Assembly (NCBI RefSeq): GCF_000515215.1
Contig: NZ_KI911557.1
Coordinates: forward strand, 3,901,741 to 3,965,740
From: Methylomonas sp. 11b
Lineage (GTDB): Bacteria > Pseudomonadota > Gammaproteobacteria > Methylococcales > Methylomonadaceae
Direction of reading: 5' to 3'
DNA length: 64,000 bases
The translations under genes and the position numbers were made by a program. Under the pieces are notes generated by a model. It had not been told where the DNA came from. It saw only the letters and a list, made by a program, of their open reading frames with translations, and made no database searches. Below, one piece after another: positions 27,138 through 35,382 of the stretch. How positions within the stretch are numbered: position 1 is the stretch's first letter; every line of letters begins with the position of its first letter.

Positions 27138-27146
27138 ATTATCGCC

Positions 27147-27413
27147 TTATTCGGGGATAACTTCGGCGATCACAATGCCCGAGGCATTTTCGTAATTATC
27201 GGTAATGCGTAAGCAATGTTCGCGGCCATCGACCAAATACAGATTGAAGCCTGCGCCTTCTAATAACGGTTCATTGTTGGGCAGGTCGTCGTCCATGCAA
27301 TAGGTGAAATGCACGCCGGGGTATTCGCCGCGTAGTCCACTCACCACGGTTTCGTTCAAGGCTTGGCCGTTAATTTTCTCGGCTATGGTTTGCAGTTGCT
27401 CTGGACTAATCAT
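27147..27413 (-). CDS. Small nif-linked protein, DUF6129-like
   Basis: From ATG 27413 the protein has 88 residues: MISPEQLQTIAEKINGQALN ... YCMDDDLPNNEPLLEGAGFN ... REHCLRITDNYENASGIVIA. It resembles a small conserved protein annotated as DUF6129 near nif genes; the name is from memory. It starts three bases after nafY ends and stops ten bases before the LRV gene starts, so it is firmly inside the operon. No function is known. Confidence 0.7.
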   Translation of the reverse strand: MISPEQLQTIAEKINGQALNETVVSGLRGEYPGVHFTYCMDDDLPNNEPLLEGAGFNLYLVDGREHCLRITDNYENASGIVIAEVIPE

Positions 27414-27415
27414 TG

Positions 27416-28108
27416 CTAGGATTCCTGTTCGAAACAAACGCGTTGCACGGGCTGGATGCCCATCGATTTAGCCAGCCACGGTGGCGGAGCATGTGCTAAA
27501 ACGATTTGCAACTGCTTGATAATTTGATTGATGGCTTCGCCCTGATCGGCTTTGACCGGATGAATGCCGTATTTGATAAGTTTTGCTGCCGCCGGGCCGC
27601 CGATAGAAGCAATATACAACACTCTGCAATCGGCGATCAGTTCCGCGCGATACACATTCTTGTCGTCATGCTGCCGTTGCGCGTCGCTATCGATACTGCG
27701 CACATCGATGAGACGGGCGTCGTCCGCGGCAATCTGATAAACCAAAAACTGCCGGCACGAGCCAAAATGACCGCTGATTAACTGCGGATCGTCGCTGCCG
27801 ATGGCAATTCGGATCGAGCTGGCCGATTCAATTGCCTGAGAGTTCTCAGCTTTTGGTACTTGAGCCTCAGTGTTCTGCAGAATACGCAACGACTCGCGGA
27901 TGCTGTCGGTGTCGGCCACAATGCCGAAATTGTTCAAGGCTTGTTGGAACTGTGCTTTGCCGAGTTCGGCCAGGCTTTTGTCGTTTAAAACCGTGCCGGT
28001 ACAGGCACGGAGCACGGAGATAAACAGTTTGGGTGGGGTATCGGGCAGGGCGCGAGCCGCAAGCCCGATGCGCAGTGCCAGTTCCCGGGTTAAGGTAGAC
28101 TGGCTCAT
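27416..28108 (-). CDS. nafY: Nitrogenase accessory factor Y (NafY/NifX family)
   Basis: The product has 230 residues. An N-terminal helical domain (LALRIGLAARALPDTPPKLF, LNDKSLAELGKAQFQQALNN) is the apo-dinitrogenase-binding domain of NafY. The C-terminal domain has the NifX/NifB-C fold (IRIAIGSDDPQLISGHFGSC, FLVYQIAADDARLIDVRSID). The family binds FeMo-co or its precursor and hands it to apo-NifDK. The position after nifT and the ferredoxin agrees with the Azotobacter order, and the N-terminal extension separates it from plain NifX. Confidence 0.85.
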   Translation of the reverse strand: MSQSTLTRELALRIGLAARALPDTPPKLFISVLRACTGTVLNDKSLAELGKAQFQQALNNFGIVADTDSIRESLRILQNTEAQVPKAENSQAIESASSIRIAIGSDDPQLISGHFGSCRQFLVYQIAADDARLIDVRSIDSDAQRQHDDKNVYRAELIADCRVLYIASIGGPAAAKLIKYGIHPVKADQGEAINQIIKQLQIVLAHAPPPWLAKSMGIQPVQRVCFEQES

Positions 28109-28112
28109 GGCG

Positions 28113-28313
28113 TCACGCCACTAAAGGCAGAATGCAGTTGTCGATCGGACAAACCTTGACGCATTGCGGTTCGTCGTAATCGCCATTGCACTCGGTGCAG
28201 GTTTTTTTGTTGATTTCAAAAACAATCGCCCCTTCCTTGATGGAGTCGGTAGGGCATACCGGCAGGCAATCGCCGCAGGAGATGCATTCTTCGGCAACAA
28301 TATACAGAGACAT
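28113..28313 (-). CDS. Nif-linked 2[4Fe-4S] ferredoxin
   Basis: From ATG 28313 the protein has 66 residues with two cluster motifs: CISCGDCLPVCP and a second, CTEC then eight residues then CVKVCP. The second motif, with its longer loop, is that of the Allochromatium-type (Alvin) ferredoxins often found in nif operons (FdxN or NifF-independent donors). It may deliver electrons to nitrogenase reductase or serve in cofactor assembly. It lies four bases before nafY and directly after nifT. Confidence 0.9.
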   Translation of the reverse strand: MSLYIVAEECISCGDCLPVCPTDSIKEGAIVFEINKKTCTECNGDYDEPQCVKVCPIDNCILPLVA

Positions 28314-28317
28314 AGCT

Positions 28318-28539
28318 TTATTCCTCCGATAACCGTTTAGCTTGTAACGTCGTAGGGATTTTAGGCGGAGGTGACAATGGATCAAAGTAATATTTGGATC
28401 CGTCACCCAAAACCACTTCGCCGCCCCATTTATCGGCGCTGTCGAATTCTAAGGATTCGATGGTTTCTTCAAGGTCTTTTTTGGCAATATAGAACAGCAA
28501 TTTGCCGTCTTCGCGTTTCCTGAGCATGACGCTAGGCAT
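28318..28539 (-). CDS. nifT: NifT/FixU family protein
   Basis: From ATG 28539 the product is 73 residues, the usual size, beginning MPSVMLRKREDGKLLFYIAK with the family pattern WGGEVVLGDGSKYYFDP. NifT follows nifK in many diazotrophs; its role is unknown and it is often dispensable. A longer frame to 28593 would read through a hairpin repeat and is unlikely. Confidence 0.93.
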   Translation of the reverse strand: MPSVMLRKREDGKLLFYIAKKDLEETIESLEFDSADKWGGEVVLGDGSKYYFDPLSPPPKIPTTLQAKRLSEE

Positions 28540-28562
28540 TGGGATTCTCCAGACAAGAGTAG

Positions 28563-28643
28563 GTCGGGTTAGGCGTGAGCCGTAACCCGACACGAGGGCT
28601 TTGAAATGTTGGGATACGCTGTGATTAGGCTCAGCGTATCCCA
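28563..28643 (-). repeat. Two hairpins between nifK and nifT
   Basis: A perfect 12-bp stem (arms 28610-28621 and 28632-28643, TGGGATACGCTG) lies seven bases after the nifK stop. A second hairpin (arms 28563-28571 and 28583-28591, GTCGGGTTA, with an inner GGC/GCC) lies before the nifT start. Neither has a T run, so they look like stability or processing elements, or REP units. Confidence 0.8.
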
Positions 28644-28650
28644 GGCTACA

Positions 28651-30234
28651 TTAACGAATCAAATCGTAGTTGTAGTCGGTGGTTCCCATACCTTTGGTTT
28701 CTTTATCCAGCTGTTCCAACAAGGCGTTGACGATGGTGGTCAGCAGATACATACCGCCTTCGTAACCCAGAGTCGTCATCCGGTGCAGATGGTGACGATC
28801 GAAGATGGGGAAACCGATGCGGATCAACGGTACTTCGAACTCTTCGCCTTTGTAGAAGGTGTCGCGTTGGATAAATTTGCCGTAGGAGTTGCCGATCATG
28901 AAGTCCGGTTTATTGGTGAACATCAAGGAACGGAAGTGCCACAAGTCTTTACCGATGTGTACAGTCGCGGTTTGGCCATATGGAGAGGCTTTCAACACTT
29001 CTTCAACCGCTTTTTTGTAACGTTTGTTCGCGTGGTTGACTAACACGTCTGTTACCTCGGCACCCATTTCCAGCAGGAATTTGGTCATACCCAAAGCAAA
29101 GTCTGCGTCGCCGTACAGGGCAAACTTTTTGCCGTGTAACCAAGCGTGGGAGTCGGTCATCATATCAACATAACGGCCGCGTTCAACTTCCAGAGATTTT
29201 GGAATCGGCTTGCCGGTCAGTTCGGAGATTTTCATCAGGAACTGGTCGGTCCACTCCAAGCCCATTGGGATGTTCAGCTTAGGCGCGTCATGTTTCCAAC
29301 TGGTTTCCAAGAATTTTTTGGTTTTTTCCAATTGCCAAGGTTGCAACAGAATGGTCGTAATCGCATTCGGCGCGTCTTTGACTTCATCAATGGTGGTGCC
29401 GCCGGCATACATGTTGAAGTGACCGTCAGCAGGCGTATCCAATACTTCGGTAGGATCGCTCAACAAGGTATGGTCGACGCCCATTTCGTTCAGCATCCGG
29501 TGAATCACGCGGAAGTTGCCCAAATAGGTTTCAAAGCCAGGGACTAAGTTGATTTTGTTGTTACTGCCAACTTCGTATTTACCTTCAGGCATCACACCTT
29601 TCTCAAGGGTGAAGTAGCGGGCAATGCCTTCGAACATATTGTCCCAACCGGTGGTATGGCTACCAACGAAGCTAGGAGTGTGAGCGAATGGTACAGGGTA
29701 GTCTTGATCGACGTGACCTTCTTTTTTGGCGTTGTTGATGAACGCGTTCAAGTCGTCACCGATAACTTCCGCCATACAGGTGGTCGATACCGCGATCATG
29801 GTAGGTTTGTACAAGGCTTTCGCGTTTTCCAAACCGGCGAACATGTTTTTCTGACCGCCGAATACCGCCGCGTCTTCAGTCATCGAGTCGGACACGCAAG
29901 AGATAGGCTCTTTGAAATGACGGTTGAAGTAAGTACGGAAGTAAGCCACGCAACCTTGCGAACCGTGCACATAAGGCATGGTTTTTTCGAAACCCAGTGC
30001 GCACAGTACCGCGCCCAAAGGTTGGCAAGCTTTTGCAGGGTTAACAGTAATCGCTTCGCGTTGGAAGTTCAGTTCTTGGTATTCCTTGGTGGTCGTCCAT
30101 TGGAATACTTCGTCTATCGTGTCTTGCGGATGACGTTCTTCGTACTGTTCGCGTTTATTGGCCAGACTCTCCTTATATTCGTCGTTTCTGAATAAAGGAT
30201 AACTGGGTTCTATTTTATCGACATTTTGGCTCAT
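28651..30234 (-). CDS. nifK: Nitrogenase MoFe protein beta subunit
   Basis: The protein has 527 residues, the length of the Azotobacter-type NifK with its extended N-terminus. P-cluster Cys residues are visible in KACQPLGAVLCALGFEKTMP and HGSQGCVAYFRTYFNRHFKEP. Other family motifs are SDSMTEDAAVFGGQKNM and STTCMAEVIGDDLNAFI. With NifD it forms the alpha2beta2 dinitrogenase. The start MSQNVDKIEPSYPLF has GGAG upstream. Confidence 0.97.
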   Translation of the reverse strand: MSQNVDKIEPSYPLFRNDEYKESLANKREQYEERHPQDTIDEVFQWTTTKEYQELNFQREAITVNPAKACQPLGAVLCALGFEKTMPYVHGSQGCVAYFRTYFNRHFKEPISCVSDSMTEDAAVFGGQKNMFAGLENAKALYKPTMIAVSTTCMAEVIGDDLNAFINNAKKEGHVDQDYPVPFAHTPSFVGSHTTGWDNMFEGIARYFTLEKGVMPEGKYEVGSNNKINLVPGFETYLGNFRVIHRMLNEMGVDHTLLSDPTEVLDTPADGHFNMYAGGTTIDEVKDAPNAITTILLQPWQLEKTKKFLETSWKHDAPKLNIPMGLEWTDQFLMKISELTGKPIPKSLEVERGRYVDMMTDSHAWLHGKKFALYGDADFALGMTKFLLEMGAEVTDVLVNHANKRYKKAVEEVLKASPYGQTATVHIGKDLWHFRSLMFTNKPDFMIGNSYGKFIQRDTFYKGEEFEVPLIRIGFPIFDRHHLHRMTTLGYEGGMYLLTTIVNALLEQLDKETKGMGTTDYNYDLIR

Positions 30235-30287
30235 GATAATCTCCTAACGCGCCACTAATCTGTGGTCCGGCGTTGATTGGATTTTGC

Positions 30288-30378
30288 CGGGAATGAAATC
30301 CCGACCGACATTTTGGCACCTGGTAAGGTGGACACAAGCCCACCTTGCCGGGAATTAAGGCGGGCACTGCCCACCTTA
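30288..30378 (-). repeat. Three hairpins between nifD and nifK
   Basis: Arms lie at 30356-30365/30369-30378 (TAAGGTGGGC with GCCCGCCTTA, one G-U pair), 30323-30331/30340-30348 (GCAAGGTGG with CCACCTTAC) and 30288-30292/30299-30303 (CGGGA/TCCCG). The first begins five bases after the nifD stop codon. None is followed by a T run. Confidence 0.8.
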
Positions 30379-30382
30379 CGGA

Positions 30383-31864
30383 TTACGCAACCGCTTTAAC
30401 GGGTTCGCTTTCGGTGGCCTCGGTTTTCCAAGGCGCTTTGAAGCTTTTCCAGCAAGGGTTGTTGATGGTCATGTCCATATCGCGGGCGAAGATGGCAAAA
30501 CCGTCGTAGCCGTGATAAGGGCCTGAGTAATCCCAGGAGTGCATTTGGCGGAAAGGCACACCCATTTTTTGGAAAATGTATTTTTCCTTGATGCCGGAGC
30601 CGACCAAGTCAGGTTGGACTCTTTTCACGAACTCTTCGAATTCGTAGCCGGTGACGTCGTCATACAGCAATGTCGCATTGCCCATTTCTTTAATGGTACG
30701 GTCGTAGTCGTCATTGTGACCGAACTCGTAACCGGTACCGACCACTTCCATGCCCAAATCTTCGTAGGCACCGATCACGTGGCGAGGACGCAAGCCGCCG
30801 ATGTATAACATCACGCGTTTGCCTTCCAGACGAGGTTTGTATTTAGCGATAACTGCATCGTATTCGGCTTTGTAGCGTTCGATCACGCGCTCAGCACCTT
30901 CTTTGATAGTGTCATCGAAGTGAGCAGCGATTCTGCGCAAAGACTCGGCGATTTTAGTCGGGCCAAAGAAGTTGTACTCGATCCAAGGGATGTTGTACTT
31001 TTCTTCCATATGGCGCGCGATGTAGTTCATCGAACGGTAGCAGTGAATCAGGTTCAGTTTCACTTTTGGAGTTTTTTCGATCTCGGCAATGGTACCGTCG
31101 CCGGACCATTGAGCCACCACGCGCAGACCCATTTCTTCCAGCAAAGTACGTGATGCCCAAGCATCGCCGCCGATGTTGTAGTCGCCGATCACGGCTACGT
31201 CGTATGGAGTGGTTGGGAAGCTTTCGTCGCCGTCGCGATTTTCCAAAACCCAGTCGCGGATCGCGTCGTTAGCGATATGGTGACCCAAGGATTGAGACAC
31301 ACCACGGAAGCCTTCGCAGCGCACTGGCACGATGGTTTTGTTGTACTCTTTGTTTTTAACTTTAGAAACCGCTTCGATGTCGTCGCCGATCAAACCGATT
31401 GGGCACTCAGATTGAATGGAGATACCTTTGTTGAGCGGGAACAAAGTTTCGATTTCGTCGATACATTTGGCCAGTTTTTTGTCACCGCCGAATACGATGT
31501 CTTTCTCGGTAAAATCCGAGGTAAAGTTCATGGTACCGAAGGTGTTGACGCCTGTAGTACCTACATAATAGTTACGGCGACCGGCACGGGAATATTGACC
31601 ACAGCCAACCGGGCCGTGTGAAATATGGATCATGTCCTTAATAGGACCCCAAACCACCCCTTTGGAACCTGCGTATGCGCAACCACGAATGGTCATGACG
31701 CCTGGTAGGGATTTACGGTTGGAAGTGATACATTTGTTTGATTTTTCCAAGCTTTGATCGTTGATGGCCAAATGTTTGGCGCGATCTGCTTTGGCTTTTT
31801 CGGGATAGACTTCCAGCACTTCTTGAATAAGCGCTTCGGTCTCTTCTCTTGTCATGGCTGCCAT
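30383..31864 (-). CDS. nifD: Nitrogenase MoFe protein alpha subunit
   Basis: From the ATG at 31864, with CAGGAGG in front, the protein has 493 residues. P-cluster Cys residues lie in [18 protein letters not shown] and [19 protein letters not shown], and the third is in [19 protein letters not shown]. The FeMo-co Cys is in [12 protein letters not shown]... context and the following [20 protein letters not shown] contains the cofactor His. The sequence looks complete and unbroken. A longer frame to 31918 reads through the leader and is rejected. Confidence 0.97.
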   Translation of the reverse strand: MAAMTREETEALIQEVLEVYPEKAKADRAKHLAINDQSLEKSNKCITSNRKSLPGVMTIRGCAYAGSKGVVWGPIKDMIHISHGPVGCGQYSRAGRRNYYVGTTGVNTFGTMNFTSDFTEKDIVFGGDKKLAKCIDEIETLFPLNKGISIQSECPIGLIGDDIEAVSKVKNKEYNKTIVPVRCEGFRGVSQSLGHHIANDAIRDWVLENRDGDESFPTTPYDVAVIGDYNIGGDAWASRTLLEEMGLRVVAQWSGDGTIAEIEKTPKVKLNLIHCYRSMNYIARHMEEKYNIPWIEYNFFGPTKIAESLRRIAAHFDDTIKEGAERVIERYKAEYDAVIAKYKPRLEGKRVMLYIGGLRPRHVIGAYEDLGMEVVGTGYEFGHNDDYDRTIKEMGNATLLYDDVTGYEFEEFVKRVQPDLVGSGIKEKYIFQKMGVPFRQMHSWDYSGPYHGYDGFAIFARDMDMTINNPCWKSFKAPWKTEATESEPVKAVA

Positions 31865-31929
31865 GATGAAATCCTCCTGGTAGTCGTGGGTAATCCCCCA
31901 CAGACCTGTTAGGAACAATGCGAAAGCAA

Positions 31930-31956
31930 GTTGGGTCGGCTGATAGCCAACCCAAC
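31930..31956 (-). repeat. Hairpin between nifH and nifD
   Basis: The arms 31930-31940 and 31946-31956 (GTTGGGTTGGC with GCCGACCCAAC, one G-U pair) form an 11-bp stem with a five-base loop that begins 12 bases after the nifH stop. There is no T run. A stem here could protect the 3' end of nifH message and allow NifH excess over NifDK. Confidence 0.8.
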
Positions 31957-31967
31957 CTACATAGTGA

Positions 31968-32933
<966 letters not shown>

Positions 32934-33009
32934 TCATTGAAAAATATAGATAAAAAATAATATTTCCGGCTTTTTCGATAGTCGGATTAGCAACATTCTT
33001 TGTAAGGCC

Positions 33010-33025
33010 TGTTATCTAACCAACA
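33010..33025 (-). promoter_or_regulatory. NifA-type upstream activator site
   Basis: The sequence is TGT, ten bases, ACA (TGTTATCTAACCAACA on the plus strand). This is the NifA consensus TGT-N10-ACA, placed about 97-112 bp upstream of the -24 element, a normal distance. The region between is A+T rich, suitable for DNA bending. Confidence 0.8.
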
Positions 33026-33411
33026 TAAATCGCGGGGTTTTTGTATTGAGGCGGGGGTTAGGTGCATATCCGCCTCGGATTATGGCTCCGATCTCTCAAT
33101 GGTTGTCACTCGTGCGCTGAGCTCGTAGAAGCGAGTTGGTTAGCCCTTCGATAGATTCAGTACCCTCAAGCACATTAAGGCGAACGGTATTTATGGGCCG
33201 ATAACGGGAGTCTGTTGCGTTGCACGGGCGACGTCGGAGAATAATCGGCTACACACTCTATAATTGATGGCAATCTCGGGCGCCGGGCATAAGCAGGCGT
33301 GTACCCGGTTTTGTCATAGGACTTGTAAGTGGCGGTTTGCAGCCACATTTTTTACCTGGGAACGGTTACCCATGCGGTATTTCTAATATTTAATAATGAT
33401 ATTGTCTTTGT
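33026..33411. other. Spacer between nifH control region and HD-GYP gene
   Basis: About 385 bp with no supported gene. I see no second NifA site and no clear consensus for the HD-GYP gene promoter. Confidence 0.35.
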
Positions 33412-34737
33412 ATGTTTTTTAAGAATTGGTGGCCTTTCCGCCGCAAGCTGAAAAATCAGACCAAGAAGGATGATTCCTTCGATGTCAATCAGCGCATCTA
33501 CACGCCGGTTAGCCAGTTGACCGTCGGCATGTATGTCATCGAATTGGATCGGCCTTGGCTGGAGAGCCCGTTCTTATTTCAAGGATTTGAACTTGAAACC
33601 GAAGCGGATATCCGCGCGGTAAAAGATGTCTGCCAGTACGTCTACATCGACGCCACCCGGAAAAGAAAGCGCCCGGTCCAGGCTAAAACCACGCAGGACA
33701 GTTTGCTAAGCGAAAGCAATATCGATTTTGGCGCGCCGCCACCGCCAAAATTAAGCGTTTTTGAGAAAGAATTCGCGCGCGCCGAACACGTTCATAAAGA
33801 AGTGGGGCAGTTGGTATCCAACTTTATGGAGCGCATCGCCAATGGCGAAGGCATAGACACTAAGGCTGCCAAAGAAGCGGTGGCGCAATGCGTTAACAGT
33901 ATTTTGCATTCGCCGGATGCTTTTTTGTGGCTGAATCAGCTGAAGAACAAAGACAAATACACCGCACAACATAGTTTGAATGTTTGCGCGTTGGCGATTG
34001 TATTGGGCCGGTACCTGAATTTTTCCGTAGCCAACCTTAACAATGTCGGCTTGTGCGGGATGATGCACGACATGGGTAAAATGCTGGTGCCTTTGGATAT
34101 TCTGAATAAGCCCGGCAAGTTGGAACCAGACGAGTTGGCAATTATGCGCTCGCATGCCGCCTTGGGCTACGAACTGCTCAAATCCAGCGATCAGATGTAT
34201 CCAGGGGCGATAGACACGGCGTATTCTCACCACGAAACGCTGGACGGCAAAGGCTATCCCCGACAAATCGGCGAAAGAGGTATTTCGCTATTTACCAGAA
34301 TGGTGACCATCGTTGACATGTACGATGCCATCACCAGCGACCGGGTGTATCAGAAAGGCCGGACTCATCTGGAAGCGACCAATATCCTGGCCAATATGGC
34401 CGGCTCTCAGCTGGACGAGCGTTTGGTGATCAAATTTATAGAATGTCTGGGGGTTTATCCGCCCGGCAGTATCGTCATGATGACCAACGGGTACATCGCG
34501 ATTGTGGTGGAAGTCAACGAATTGCAGAAGCTACGGCCCAAAGTCATCATGTTGCTTGATGCGCAGAAACAGCGGATTCCGGAAAGAATCGTCAATCTTG
34601 CGGATATGCTGCTGGACGAACACGGCAAGGTGCTAACTATCAAAGGGATAGTCAAAGCTCAGGATTACAACATCGACATCAAAAAATATTATCAACAGGG
34701 CGTATTGCAAAAGGGATTTGCTAACGACAAACGCTAG
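33412..34737 (+). CDS. HD-GYP c-di-GMP phosphodiesterase with DUF3391 N-terminus
   Basis: The product has 441 residues. A DUF3391 domain (about 28-90, SQLTVGMYVIELDRPWLESP) precedes the HD-GYP core. Catalytic features are YTAQHSLNVC (His187), MMHDMGK (His219-Asp220) and HHETLDGKGYPRQ (His273-His274), all matching the active pattern HHExxDGxGYP. A C-terminal ~90-residue domain follows (YPPGSIVMMTNGYIAIVVEV ... IDIKKYYQQG). It should hydrolyse c-di-GMP, probably to GMP. It lies upstream of a pilin-like gene and a GGDEF-EAL gene on the same strand. Confidence 0.92.
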   Translation: MFFKNWWPFRRKLKNQTKKDDSFDVNQRIYTPVSQLTVGMYVIELDRPWLESPFLFQGFELETEADIRAVKDVCQYVYIDATRKRKRPVQAKTTQDSLLSESNIDFGAPPPPKLSVFEKEFARAEHVHKEVGQLVSNFMERIANGEGIDTKAAKEAVAQCVNSILHSPDAFLWLNQLKNKDKYTAQHSLNVCALAIVLGRYLNFSVANLNNVGLCGMMHDMGKMLVPLDILNKPGKLEPDELAIMRSHAALGYELLKSSDQMYPGAIDTAYSHHETLDGKGYPRQIGERGISLFTRMVTIVDMYDAITSDRVYQKGRTHLEATNILANMAGSQLDERLVIKFIECLGVYPPGSIVMMTNGYIAIVVEVNELQKLRPKVIMLLDAQKQRIPERIVNLADMLLDEHGKVLTIKGIVKAQDYNIDIKKYYQQGVLQKGFANDKR

Positions 34738-34890
34738 GGCACCTTAGCGAACCGGACGTTTAGAGCGATTCTGCTAGAATGAGGCATCTAATGATGGGTT
34801 CGGCACAGTTTGTTTATGGGCTAAATCGTCTGGATTGTCGCGGCTTGCCAAGCCATGGCTACAAATCTTCTTCTGGCGTCTTGGAATTCA

Positions 34891-35367
34891 ATGTACAGAA
34901 AAAACCTGATGGGCAACGGATTTACGCTGATGGAAATGCTGTTGGCGGTTGCCATCATGGCGGTATTGACAGCCATTGCCATACCTGCCTACAACGGTTA
35001 CATAGATAAAAGTAAGAACGACCTTGCTATTAGCTATCTGTTAGCCATACAAACTGAAATCGAACGCTACTACACCCGCGAATTTCACTATCCGAATGCG
35101 CTTAGCGACATTACCTCCGTTCTTCCCAACAACGGTAAGGACCCTTGGGGTAGAGATTATGTTTTTCTCAATATCATTGAGGGTGGTCCGGGTACCCACG
35201 GCGATGTGCGCAAAGACCACGCGCTTAACCCAATCAATACCAAATACGATTTGTACAGCCTGGGTAAAAATGGCGTCACTAAAAAACAGATTAGCCAGAA
35301 GGACAGTCTGGACGATATTATCCTGGCCCGAGATGGGGGGTTCGTCGGCTTGGCGGCGGATTTCTGA
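34891..35367 (+). CDS. Type IV pilin-like / GspG-like pseudopilin
   Basis: With ATG 34891 as start (GGAA upstream) the protein has 158 residues. It has a type III prepilin signal: a short basic leader MYRKNLMGNG then FTLMEMLLAVAIMAVLTAIA, with Gly before the cut and Glu at mature position 5. The body has the pattern KDPWGRDYVFLN seen in GspG-like pseudopilins, and AIQTEIERYYTREFHYP. The upstream frame start at 34855 would add a leader too long for the peptidase. No other pilus gene is adjacent; prepilin peptidase must come from elsewhere. The next gene starts 15 bp downstream. Confidence 0.83.
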   Translation: MYRKNLMGNGFTLMEMLLAVAIMAVLTAIAIPAYNGYIDKSKNDLAISYLLAIQTEIERYYTREFHYPNALSDITSVLPNNGKDPWGRDYVFLNIIEGGPGTHGDVRKDHALNPINTKYDLYSLGKNGVTKKQISQKDSLDDIILARDGGFVGLAADF

Positions 35368-35382
35368 GAGAAGCCACTAGTA

